A stretch of DNA of 10,788 bases, taken from Candidatus Thorarchaeota archaeon (GTDB lineage: Archaea > Asgardarchaeota > Thorarchaeia > Thorarchaeales > Thorarchaeaceae). Where the stretch lies: assembly GCA_016840385.1 (NCBI GenBank), contig JAEOSL010000117.1:1-10788 (forward strand). The letters are read 5' to 3'. The translations under genes were made by a program, and so were the position numbers. Position 1 is the stretch's first letter; every line of letters starts with the position of its first letter. The notes beneath the pieces were generated by a model. It had not been told where the DNA came from, did no database searches, and saw nothing but the letters and a program-made list of their open reading frames with translations. Below are positions 1 to 5,298 of the stretch, one piece after another.

Positions 1-25
1 GAGGCTTTTTACAGTGAGTATTATC
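1..25 (+). repeat. Left boundary repeat, putative attL (copy 1)
   Basis: These 25 bases are identical to 8440-8464 and match 9925-9949 at 23 of 25 positions. They contain GAGG, a run of five T and then ACAGTGAGTATTATC. The window begins exactly here, so the repeat may extend further left: copies 2 and 3 both have GTAG directly before it. It is not a tRNA gene end. Confidence 0.75.
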
Positions 26-471
26 ACCGACAGTCCTTTTTACCAAGTGTATAATCCCTATCAGTGCAGGCCCACAAAGCCCCTAGGGCCTATTAGTACA
101 TTTCTGATGTATTCCCATAGCTGAAGTCGAGAGAGTCCTTGGTGAAATCATTGTTAAAACCATTACTGATTTGTTTAACTCCAACGATTCCACAGATGGC
201 TCGATTGCCCACGAATATTTTAGAAAGGTGCCATCCCGGAGCTGACTATCAGGTTAATTGGTCAACCGAAATTGACTAAAAACAGGCCCAGAATTGATGA
301 GCTAAACACGATTGTTGGCTAGTTTCTCCCAAAGGGGTATAATTCACTCGATTAATCGATCAATCCGATTCAGTCTATCAGGAAAACTGATTCAGCATGA
401 TTGACTTAGACGATTACAGACCTAGAAACAGATTCAGTCAACTGGTGCTCTAGTGCTCAACCACTGGGGTT
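26..471. other. Non-coding left end of the element
   Basis: No convincing gene is seen on either strand in these 446 bases. The stretch contains an inverted repeat AGGCCC/GGGCCT (68-73 and 86-91), a pair of GTTTAAAC-like sites (151-180), a perfect 12-bp palindrome TCGATTAATCGA (348-359) and three direct copies of GATTCAG (367, 389 and 431). Short repeats and palindromes at an element end can belong to a replication origin, to accessory recombination sites or to regulation; which applies here is not shown. Confidence 0.45.
151..180. promoter_or_regulatory. Paired GTTTAAAC-like sites at left end
   Basis: TTGTTAAAAC at 151 and TTGTTTAACT at 171 are spaced by exactly 20 bp. The layout and about 22 of the first 28 positions match the pair at 1489-1520, including the T/A-rich bases between them. 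Two helical turns of spacing suggests two protein copies bound on one face of DNA. This is inferred from sequence only. Confidence 0.45.
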
Positions 472-630
472 TCAGAGATGGCATGAAGTCCACAGAGAGT
501 TCACTGAATCATCCGTGAGTCCCTCATAGATTTCAGGATTGTTTATTCTCTTTGGTGTTCTAGCAAAAATATAGTCCTTATAGTCCGAAATTTTCAACAC
601 CTTCAGTGTGTTTAATACTCCCAAAGCCAT
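472..630 (-). CDS. Small hypothetical protein, 52 aa
   Basis: An ATG-started frame of 52 residues begins nine bases after the stop codon of the membrane protein gene and runs in the same direction, so it looks like the last gene of the HMG-box-like operon. There is no clear Shine-Dalgarno site, which suggests translational coupling to the gene before it. The N-terminal half is basic and mixed hydrophobic (LNTLKVLKISDYKDY), followed by RTPKRINNPEIYEG. There is no membrane segment, cysteine cluster or motif that I recognise. No function can be assigned. Confidence 0.5.
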   Translation of the reverse strand: MALGVLNTLKVLKISDYKDYIFARTPKRINNPEIYEGLTDDSVNSLWTSCHL

Positions 631-638
631 CTGTCAGT

Positions 639-1064
639 CTAATCAGAAGGATCTTTCACAGCTTCTTCTGGTGCTACAGCCTCAGCCACGGATTCTGCAA
701 TCGAAATCCCGGGAGCTAGGACTGCTCCTGTTAGCTCCATTGCCTTCTGAGCTTGGAATGTGAGGTATGCACCACCAGCTACAAGAACAACCACAATGAT
801 TGCTCCAGCAACAGCAGCTATTGCCAATCCTTCACCTTCAAAGGTTTCAGGGAATATTTGTGCTCCAAATACTCTACCTGTTGACACATCATCACGAAGC
901 TCTAGTTCAATGTCACGAAGCTTTCCAAGAATCGGAGTCGTTCCCCCAGCCTCCATGCTCGGAATGATGTCAAAATCGTATGTAGTTGCCTCTGCTACCA
1001 GTGGTTCGATGAAACCCGGCACGGCCTGAATGTTCAACTTTTCAGTATCTATAGATCCTTTCAT
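639..1064 (-). CDS. Single-pass membrane protein of unknown family, 141 aa
   Basis: The product has an acidic, soluble-looking N-terminal region of about 75 residues, then one strongly hydrophobic segment (about residues 79-103, rich in A, V, I and G) and a short acidic tail. There is no signal peptide or N-terminal hydrophobic stretch. The start ATG overlaps the stop of the upstream HMG-box-like gene by four bases (ATGA), and GAGGA lies about seven bases before it, so the two are co-translated. A membrane protein tied this closely to a putative DNA-binding protein could be a virion or envelope protein, or could anchor DNA at the membrane. Both are guesses. Confidence 0.75.
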   Translation of the reverse strand: MKGSIDTEKLNIQAVPGFIEPLVAEATTYDFDIIPSMEAGGTTPILGKLRDIELELRDDVSTGRVFGAQIFPETFEGEGLAIAAVAGAIIVVVLVAGGAYLTFQAQKAMELTGAVLAPGISIAESVAEAVAPEEAVKDPSD

Positions 1065-1438
1065 TTTGATTCCTCATTTTCCTTGTCAGCAAGGTCTTGA
1101 TACTTGGCTTTCTCAATGTCAAGTAGCTCTTTCCACGAGAGATTACATGATTTCATGTGCTCTGTGGCAGAAACATCAGGGTCCTTCTCCGGGAAGCATG
1201 TTCTGAGATAGACATTGTAAGCAGACAGCCTCCTTTTCTTGCCTCGGTTTCTCCACAGAGTCCTGAGCTCCTTGATTGTCGTGTCCCAGAAGTCAGTAGC
1301 TGGTTTCTCTGGGACCCCAATCTCCTTCAGTTCCTCGGGAGTTGTGAGCTCAACATCCTTGATGGCCTCAGAGCTGAAGCCCTGTACTGTCAAGTCAGAC
1401 TCTTTCGATTTCTTGTTTAGAGTGTCGTCATCGGGCAT
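1061..1438 (-). CDS. HMG-box-like protein, 125 aa
   Basis: The C-terminal half (about residues 67-125) resembles an HMG box, a three-helix domain that bends DNA. A basic KKRR stretch leads into SAY (72-74), then comes a Pro/Ser-containing turn (88-90), Trp102, Glu-Lys at 109-110, Tyr113 and Ala117, at the spacing seen in HMG boxes (S-A-Y/F, then W, E/D-K, Y and A). The N-terminal part is hydrophilic; LTTPEELKEIGV (31-42) faintly recalls a SAM or helix-hairpin-helix unit. It is first in a three-gene leftward operon, with a TATA-like sequence near 1466-1473 and paired palindromic sites at 1489-1520 upstream. HMG boxes are mainly eukaryotic and also occur in some viruses. Without a profile search the assignment stays provisional. 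Confidence 0.7.
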   Translation of the reverse strand: MPDDDTLNKKSKESDLTVQGFSSEAIKDVELTTPEELKEIGVPEKPATDFWDTTIKELRTLWRNRGKKRRLSAYNVYLRTCFPEKDPDVSATEHMKSCNLSWKELLDIEKAKYQDLADKENEESK

Positions 1439-1488
1439 TTTCAGTCGATATTATCAGTGGTACAACGGCAGATAAATCCTTCTACTCA

Positions 1489-1520
1489 TTGTCTAAACAA
1501 TTCGGTATTTGTTTAAACAA
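1489..1520. promoter_or_regulatory. Paired operator-like palindromes before the HMG-box operon
   Basis: TTGTTTAAACAA (1509-1520) is a perfect 12-bp palindrome, and TTGTCTAAACAA (1489-1500) is the same with one change; they start exactly 20 bp apart. They lie about 50-80 bases before the start at 1438, just upstream of the TATA-like ATTTAT near 1470. That position suits an activator, or a repressor acting at the promoter edge. Related sites are at 151-180 and 4416-4427. Confidence 0.6.
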
Positions 1521-1609
1521 TACTCAGCACAAGAACAGCGATTGACTGAAACATCACTTAGCCGTAATGAAATACCAATAGACATTGATGTCACACCACC
1601 ACGAGTGTC

Positions 1610-1882
1610 CTATCTCTCTTTCCGGCTGTTCTTTGCCCGTTCTATCCGACGTTTATTTATTTCCTCAAACCTCTCTATCCCGCTAAGGTGCTCCGTTTCA
1701 ATTATGTCCAGACAGGTCTTACATTTCTCTTCGTGCCCCTTCATGGAACTCCATGAACTATCGGCCTTACGGTGCTTATTACAGCTGAGTCTTGTGTCGA
1801 AAAGTGAATCAGATGACCACCGTATCACATAATGTGCAACACCTGTTTCGGGGTAGACTAACCATATTCCTTCTTCTACCAT
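1610..1882 (-). CDS. Small zinc-binding protein, 90 aa
   Basis: The start is placed at the ATG at 1882 because GGAGG lies seven bases before it; an in-frame ATG 24 bases further upstream has no such site. One plausible metal site is formed by Cys34-x2-His37 and Cys54-x2-Cys57, a single zinc knuckle pair as in small treble-clef or zinc-ribbon proteins. His50 lies just before the second pair. The last 25 residues are very basic (KRRIERAKNSRKER), consistent with nucleic acid binding. A TATA-like TTTATA lies close by (1909-1914). The family is not recognised. Confidence 0.65.
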   Translation of the reverse strand: MVEEGIWLVYPETGVAHYVIRWSSDSLFDTRLSCNKHRKADSSWSSMKGHEEKCKTCLDIIETEHLSGIERFEEINKRRIERAKNSRKER

Positions 1883-1972
1883 TCTCTTTCCTCCATATGA
1901 CAACAATGTATAAACTCTTAATGAACTTATACCGGTGGATGGCAGAAATAATGGTTAGCTATAGGAGAAACA

Positions 1973-1994
1973 TCTGGAGCTTTCCAACTCCAGA
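1973..1994. other. Hairpin, 7-bp stem
   Basis: TCTGGAG (1973-1979) pairs perfectly with CTCCAGA (1988-1994) around an 8-base loop. It lies between the zinc-ribbon gene and the next leftward gene, directly after dispersed motif copy a when read on the minus strand. It could be a processing or termination structure. Confidence 0.4.
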
Positions 1995-2007
1995 AATCTG
2001 GACCTAC

Positions 2008-2034
2008 TAAACTAGAGAGAGTCTATAGATAGAG
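2008..2034 (-). repeat. Dispersed pyrimidine-rich motif, copy a
   Basis: On the minus strand this reads CTCTAT, then ACTCTCTCTAGTTTA. The 11-base core CTCTCTCTAGT is identical in copies a, b and c. The wider surroundings, including GTTGTTG before it and GGTCC-GATT after it, also match copy c. It overlaps the 3' end of the zinc-ribbon gene. Confidence 0.5.
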
Positions 2035-2172
2035 CACAGACAACAACCATAGTGAGTCCCTAAGTCGGACCTTCTGGCCACAGAACACACAGTCATGTTC
2101 ATCTCCCTTATTACAGTTGTCAGGGAGTACACTGCCCTCCTTGCATTGTGGACAAACGAATACTTTAGCCAT
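2023..2172 (-). CDS. Zinc-ribbon protein, 49 aa
   Basis: The frame starts MAKVFVCPQC and has two CxxC knuckles, Cys7/Cys10 and Cys28/Cys31 (CVFC followed by G), the standard four-ligand zinc ribbon, with an extra Cys20 between. The tail is basic and then hydrophobic (SLWLLSVLYL). It begins nine bases after the stop of the 76-aa gene in the same direction, with an AGGT/AAAGG-type ribosome site, so the two are probably one operon. Single zinc ribbons of this size are usually transcription or nucleic-acid-binding accessory proteins, but the exact role is unknown. A decayed relative is at 5791-5907. Confidence 0.75.
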   Translation of the reverse strand: MAKVFVCPQCKEGSVLPDNCNKGDEHDCVFCGQKVRLRDSLWLLSVLYL

Positions 2173-2181
2173 TGCCTTTAC

Positions 2182-2412
2182 CTACTTAGGGTAGACCGTG
2201 CAATGATGTCTTCTTTCCTTCTTCCAGCACAGAATCATAAACTCTGTTGCATCAGGGGTAGCATTTAGACTATTGACTGCTGCTCCAATCATTCTCAATA
2301 ATTCTTTTTTACTGAGATGAAGTTCGGTACATTCAGCACCGCTAGAAACATGGGTTTCTATATGCTTCTGTGTAGAGAAAGAGAACTTCTTTCCTAGTTT
2401 TCTTCTTGTCAT
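2182..2412 (-). CDS. Hypothetical protein, 76 aa
   Basis: The start is well supported: GGAGG lies about nine bases before the ATG. The N-terminus is basic (TRRKLGKKF); the centre (ELHLSKKELLRMIGAAVNSL) is a likely amphipathic helix; the C-terminus carries KKERRHH and two cysteines that are too far apart to define a metal site. It sits just after a strong hairpin at 2437-2459 and directly before the zinc-ribbon gene, in the same direction. No known family is recognised. A small DNA-binding role would suit its charge but is only a guess. Confidence 0.65.
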   Translation of the reverse strand: MTRRKLGKKFSFSTQKHIETHVSSGAECTELHLSKKELLRMIGAAVNSLNATPDATEFMILCWKKERRHHCTVYPK

Positions 2413-2430
2413 GTTTTTGTTCCTCCAAAA

Positions 2431-2459
2431 AAGAGGTAGGGGGGATTGTTTTCCCCCTA
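2431..2459 (-). terminator. GC-rich hairpin with T run, terminator or attenuator
   Basis: Read on the minus strand, TAGGGGG pairs with CCCCCTA (2453-2459 with 2437-2443) around a loop of nine bases, followed by CCTCTTTTTTGG. The stem begins at the stop codon of the 95-aa gene and lies before the ribosome site of the 76-aa gene. It could reduce readthrough between the two. Confidence 0.5.
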
Positions 2460-2744
2460 ATATCGTAGGCTGTCCAGAATCTCCTTGACATGTTCTGGCT
2501 CAATCCTCTCCACTGGAGTAGCCTCAGGATTGTACTGGTCTGAGAGATTGAAGCAGTATCTAGCTGCCCAGTCCTCGACCACTACTCTGACATCAGGAGG
2601 CAGGTCTACCAGAATCTTGTGTTCTGTCAATGCCTGAATCACTGAGTACATTGAGTACCCGAGTTGTCCTCCAAGACGTTTTCCAGCAGACTCAGTGATT
2701 GATAAGGACCCATCATCAAGGGTCGTCTGAACAAACTTGGTCAT
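2457..2744 (-). CDS. Hypothetical protein, 95 aa
   Basis: The product is acidic overall and looks globular: a short strand-rich start (TKFVQTTLDDGSLSIT), a glycine-rich turn, a helical middle (YSVIQALTEHKILVDLPP) and a helical C-terminus (EHVKEILDSL). A TATA-like GTATAAAC lies about 45 bases upstream, and GAGGAT lies between that and the start, so this gene probably has its own promoter and leads the leftward group that includes the 76-aa and zinc-ribbon genes. It ends at the hairpin at 2437-2459. I do not recognise the family. Confidence 0.65.
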   Translation of the reverse strand: MTKFVQTTLDDGSLSITESAGKRLGGQLGYSMYSVIQALTEHKILVDLPPDVRVVVEDWAARYCFNLSDQYNPEATPVERIEPEHVKEILDSLRY

Positions 2745-2787
2745 GTGATTTCACTACCATCCAATCCTCATAAACCTGCTCGATTTT

Positions 2788-2795
2788 GTTTATAC
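2788..2795 (-). promoter_or_regulatory. TATA-like box for the 95-aa gene
   Basis: GTATAAAC on the minus strand lies about 45 bases before the start at 2744. A transcript starting about 25 bases downstream would carry a leader of about 20 bases. Confidence 0.45.
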
Positions 2796-2831
2796 CTATT
2801 ACCACCTTTTGGTTTTCCCCCACAAGACCAA

Positions 2832-3260
2832 TCAGAGCTGAGCTCGATGGACACAGACTAGAGAGAGCACAGGGACAGAGTACAGAAACCAATCATAGAG
2901 CAATGAGATCAACCACAGAAGTCCCCCAATCTCAAGCTGCTGAAGACTATCGAATCGTTTTACCCTCGTTGGGTTGGTGAATCGGAGTACCCCATTCTTG
3001 CCCAGACGGATGCGAGCTTGGAACTGAACCACATCCCCGGGAAACAACCTACCGAGAGCTCTGAACCTCTTGCCATAGAAAAAGGACTGTCTACTTCTTA
3101 GAATCTCTGCATCAGGACCCCTGATAGAATCAAACACAACCTTGAGCTCTGGAGCTTGAACATAGCTGTTCCATCCCTCTCTGATTTGAACAAAAATTCC
3201 AGTGTATTCTCCCCTTTCACCTTTGAGGTCTAGTGCTTCAACCACAGATTCAGAAGTCAC
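2832..3260 (-). CDS. Hypothetical protein, possible OB-fold, 142 aa
   Basis: The start is a GTG; the preceding frame is closed by a TGA three codons upstream, and GAGGAT is present but about 15 bases away. Residues about 15-105 alternate short strands with basic stretches (YTGIFVQIREGW, KRFRALGRLFPGDVVQFQAR, LRFTNPTRVKRF). The GD-V-F-R pattern and basic surface recall OB-fold single-strand-binding domains, but this is by eye only. The last 30 residues are hydrophobic (GGLLWLISLLYDWFLY). They could be a membrane anchor, or the frame may simply run on through a dispersed DNA repeat (copy b) after a recent loss of the true stop. Confidence 0.6.
   Translation of the reverse strand: MTSESVVEALDLKGERGEYTGIFVQIREGWNSYVQAPELKVVFDSIRGPDAEILRSRQSFFYGKRFRALGRLFPGDVVQFQARIRLGKNGVLRFTNPTRVKRFDSLQQLEIGGLLWLISLLYDWFLYSVPVLSLVCVHRAQL
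2854..2880 (-). repeat. Dispersed pyrimidine-rich motif, copy b
   Basis: The core CTCTCTCTAGT on the minus strand is identical to copies a and c, preceded by CTCTGTCCCTGTG and followed by CTGTGTCC. An imperfect palindrome GAGCTCAGCTC follows within about 10 bases. It overlaps the 3' end of the 142-aa frame. Confidence 0.45.
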
Positions 3261-3312
3261 CGTAATTCAGTATCCTCTATTCTTCAAAGACTGATTAAGT
3301 TAACGATAGTCA

Positions 3313-4209
3313 TTAACCGCCAAATACAACCCTCGACCAAAGCGAGAGAAGGTCAGGTCCAATGCCCTTTCTCCCTGAAGAGCTGTTGGTGATTTGGACA
3401 TCGGACCTGTTTGCATGGCCCCAGCCCAGCAAGCTGGTCGGATTTGAGTACTTCGGGAGCTGAAAATCGAACTTCCAGCCCTCAAACCTCCACAGCTCAA
3501 GAAAAGTGCAGCTATTGACAGTAGCTTCATTGACAATAGTAGTATCCCTATCAACAATCTCATTGACCACTACCCCTAATCCTACATTGTAATATACATT
3601 GGATTTAGGAGGATGGATTAGTGCCATTACTCTTTTCTTAATCTCTCTAACAATCTTTCTCAGAGTCCTATTCTGACCCCTAGTGGGTTTGTTGCTAATC
3701 ATCCTCGACATTCTGAACAGTCTGTAATTGTATTTCTCTGGATGCAGGCAATATTGTTTCTTGTGCCCTCCAGCCATCAGGTGAACTCTGATGTAGTTTG
3801 GGGCCAGTTTGATTATTCCCTTCTTGGCTAAGAACTCAAGAGTTCTCCATCGAGATAGATTCCTAACATCTGCTATCCAGCTACAGGAACCAAAATTATT
3901 CATCTCAAGTGAAACAACAACATTCATCCTACCATCTGGAAGCTCAGTATATCCCAGACCATCAAGGTCCCCCTGTCCCTTGGAATGTCTGTAATTGAAT
4001 ATCCATTTCACCGAGGTATCTTCAAACTCTGCTTCCATTACCTCTTTGATGAGATCCATTAGCCACTTCTCCATAGTGTAATTGGATAGACCATACCCCC
4101 ACAGCACCTTGTCGAGTCCGTGCTCACGAATATCAATTTCCGTAGGATCTGTGATTATGGCATCAACTGGATTGAAAACTGATACTGATTCAGTAGATGG
4201 CTCTATCAT
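3313..4209 (-). CDS. Large orphan protein of the element, 298 aa
   Basis: This is the largest gene of the element. The ATG at 4209 is chosen; an in-frame TTG nine bases upstream is possible, and neither has a Shine-Dalgarno site. A TATA-like ATTTAA at 4243-4248 would put transcription near 4220, allowing an almost leaderless message. Visible blocks are WIFNYRHSKGQGDLDGLGYT, then a strand-rich VVVSLEMN, a His/Gly stretch (HLMAGGHKKQYCLHPEKYNY) and a strongly basic helix (RTLRKIVREIKKRV). I see no Walker box, HUH pair, metallopeptidase HExxH or known primase motif. Its size, basic character and position beside the divergent control region would fit a replication or DNA-processing protein, but nothing proves it. 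Confidence 0.7.
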   Translation of the reverse strand: MIEPSTESVSVFNPVDAIITDPTEIDIREHGLDKVLWGYGLSNYTMEKWLMDLIKEVMEAEFEDTSVKWIFNYRHSKGQGDLDGLGYTELPDGRMNVVVSLEMNNFGSCSWIADVRNLSRWRTLEFLAKKGIIKLAPNYIRVHLMAGGHKKQYCLHPEKYNYRLFRMSRMISNKPTRGQNRTLRKIVREIKKRVMALIHPPKSNVYYNVGLGVVVNEIVDRDTTIVNEATVNSCTFLELWRFEGWKFDFQLPKYSNPTSLLGWGHANRSDVQITNSSSGRKGIGPDLLSLWSRVVFGG

Positions 4210-4275
4210 AGGGCCCAACAGGATTGAATCAGCAGAAGATGCATTTAACTTGTTGCATAATCAAAAAGAGAATCC

Positions 4276-4330
4276 CTTGGCTGTGGTTCAAAATAGATTG
4301 TTGGGTCTATGACAGAATCCCACAGCCAAG
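4276..4330. repeat. Perfect 11-bp inverted repeat
   Basis: CTTGGCTGTGG (4276-4286) is the exact reverse complement of CCACAGCCAAG (4320-4330), separated by 33 bases. AGAATCCC also occurs directly repeated beside both arms. It may be a protein-binding pair or a stem in an RNA. Confidence 0.6.
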
Positions 4331-4415
4331 CTTAGGAGGGCAATCGAACTCTGGAACAAGCAGACTTAGATTTCCGACCCATTTTATGCTAAGAAGGGAT
4401 TCCTCTTAAACATTC

Positions 4416-4427
4416 TTGTTTAAACTT
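4416..4427. promoter_or_regulatory. GTTTAAAC operator-like site before the rightward genes
   Basis: TTGTTTAAACTT shares ten leading bases with the site at 1509-1520, and a half-site TTAAAC lies at 4406-4411. It is about 30 bases after a TATA-like ATTTTATG, so bound protein would block transcription or its early steps, as expected for an autorepressor. Confidence 0.5.
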
Positions 4428-4431
4428 CAAA

Positions 4432-4518
4432 ATGGAGAGCCTGACTCCAAAAAAGAAACTACAGGAAGAATCAAGTACCATGTTGGATGCCATCGGAATC
4501 AGGCTCAAGGGAGGTTGA
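4432..4518 (+). CDS. Possible small protein, 28 aa
   Basis: A short frame, MESLTPKKKLQEESS followed by TMLDAIGIRLKGG, starts four bases after the operator-like site and about 45 bases after a TATA-like box. There is no clear ribosome site, so translation would have to be nearly leaderless. It lies in the same direction as the helix-turn-helix gene downstream. At 28 residues it could easily be chance, and no family is recognised. Confidence 0.3.
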   Translation: MESLTPKKKLQEESSTMLDAIGIRLKGG

Positions 4519-4644
4519 GATTCAGAGAACCCTCCAGAAATAAAGAATATTGATTAACCTGCCTCTACAACTGAATTTGATTCTCTGAAGCTCAGGCTGT
4601 AGTAGCTGCAATCAGTCATAAGGATTTGCTCTGACGGAGCCAAT

Positions 4645-4806
4645 ATGACCGATGAGCTGACAGATGATCTCACAGATACCAATAGAGAATATGTAAAAGA
4701 GTTCTTTTCTGCCAGTACATTGCAATGGATTGCTGACGAGATGGATGTTTCCTTTCAGCTGGTACAGGCAATATTGGAACGACTGGGGTTCCTCAAAGGG
4801 GGATAG
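4645..4806 (+). CDS. Small helix-turn-helix regulator, 53 aa
   Basis: GGAG lies five bases before the ATG. After an acidic start (TDELTDDLTDTN), residues about 23-48 (STLQWIADEMDVSFQLVQAI) have the pattern of a helix-turn-helix: a helix with WIADEMDV, then a turn, then a recognition helix ending LERLGFL. This is the only clear DNA-binding regulator of the element and it is transcribed away from the main leftward operons, like the switch regulator of many temperate viruses and plasmids. It is a natural candidate to bind the GTTTAAAC-type sites, though that link is inferred. Confidence 0.7.
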   Translation: MTDELTDDLTDTNREYVKEFFSASTLQWIADEMDVSFQLVQAILERLGFLKGG

Positions 4807-5298
4807 GGGTTCTTTTACTTCTCAGAAGTTATCATCTCTTTGAAACCTCATCTGCTCAGTGGTTTAATTAAAAACGTTGTAGATGCACGTAGGGTATTTG
4901 GTAAGGATTCATAAAACTGCATCTATAGGCTGTTTCCCTGTTTTCTATAGGGGGTACATTTCAGTCAGTGAAATGCCCTCTAAAGACCTCTGGCTCAGAC
5001 AGAACGTATTTCCAGCACTATTGGGTCAGGGTAGTGCTTCCCTAACAGCTATCTCAGAACAACATACCATCTTTTCACTGGTTTTTATACTGATTGATAT
5101 GCTATTTGGGTACTCCCCGACTATACAGCCTGATATATGGAATCGTATAAATGGCATGTGTTTACCCCGCAGCTAGGGGTAATGTATAGAAGGAATACCC
5201 TAACAAAGACTTTCCGGGTCAACAAGGGCTAACTCTTGATAGTGATTGTCTTCCTTCTTGATGAGCCCAAGCCATTGCCGATGTTGGCTTCTATGAGT
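4807..5298. other. Gene-poor stretch with a hairpin
   Basis: No convincing gene is seen. A rightward 97-codon frame (4883-5176) lacks a ribosome site and looks unlike a real protein. The stretch holds a hairpin with stem CATTTCA/TGAAATG (4957-4975) extended by G/C pairs, and a TATA-like GTATAAAAAC on the minus strand at 5081-5090 that would send a transcript leftwards through the hairpin. A non-coding RNA is possible but unproven. Confidence 0.4.
4951..4979. other. Extended hairpin in the gene-poor stretch
   Basis: CATTTCA (4957-4963) pairs with TGAAATG (4969-4975) around a 5-base loop GTCAG, and GGGG (4951-4954) can pair with the following CCCTC across a small bulge. It lies about 150 bases after the helix-turn-helix gene and could mark the end of that transcript or be part of a structured RNA. 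Confidence 0.4.

Larger units (their letters stand above)
4210..4431. other. Divergent control region
   Basis: This spacer separates the leftward operons from the rightward small genes. It holds TATA-like ATTTAA (4243-4248) for the leftward gene, TATA-like ATTTTATG (4381-4388) for the rightward ones, an 11-bp inverted repeat (4276-4330) and a GTTTAAAC site. It is the best candidate in the element for a switch or origin region. Confidence 0.45.

Noticed and set aside
14..124. Rightward 36-codon frame starting with GTG inside the left repeat
   Set aside because: The start looks like a ribosome site plus GTG, but the downstream residues show no pattern and the other repeat copies lead to stops within four to seven codons.
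367..438. Three GATTCAG copies as origin iterons
   Set aside because: GATTCAG-like words are also frequent elsewhere in the window and the spacing is irregular, so an origin is not claimed.
1493..1585. Leftward 30-codon frame ending in the paired operator
   Set aside because: No ribosome site, very short, and overlaps the palindromic sites. Not supported as a gene.
3300..3563. Leftward 87-codon frame overlapping the end of the large orphan gene
   Set aside because: Lies on the same strand within the longer 298-aa frame. I considered a frameshifted C-terminus, but the longer frame reads through without a break in character.
4883..5176. Rightward 97-codon frame
   Set aside because: No ribosome site, a TATA-like box too close to the start, an unusual residue mix, and it contains the hairpin at 4951-4979. 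Treated as chance.
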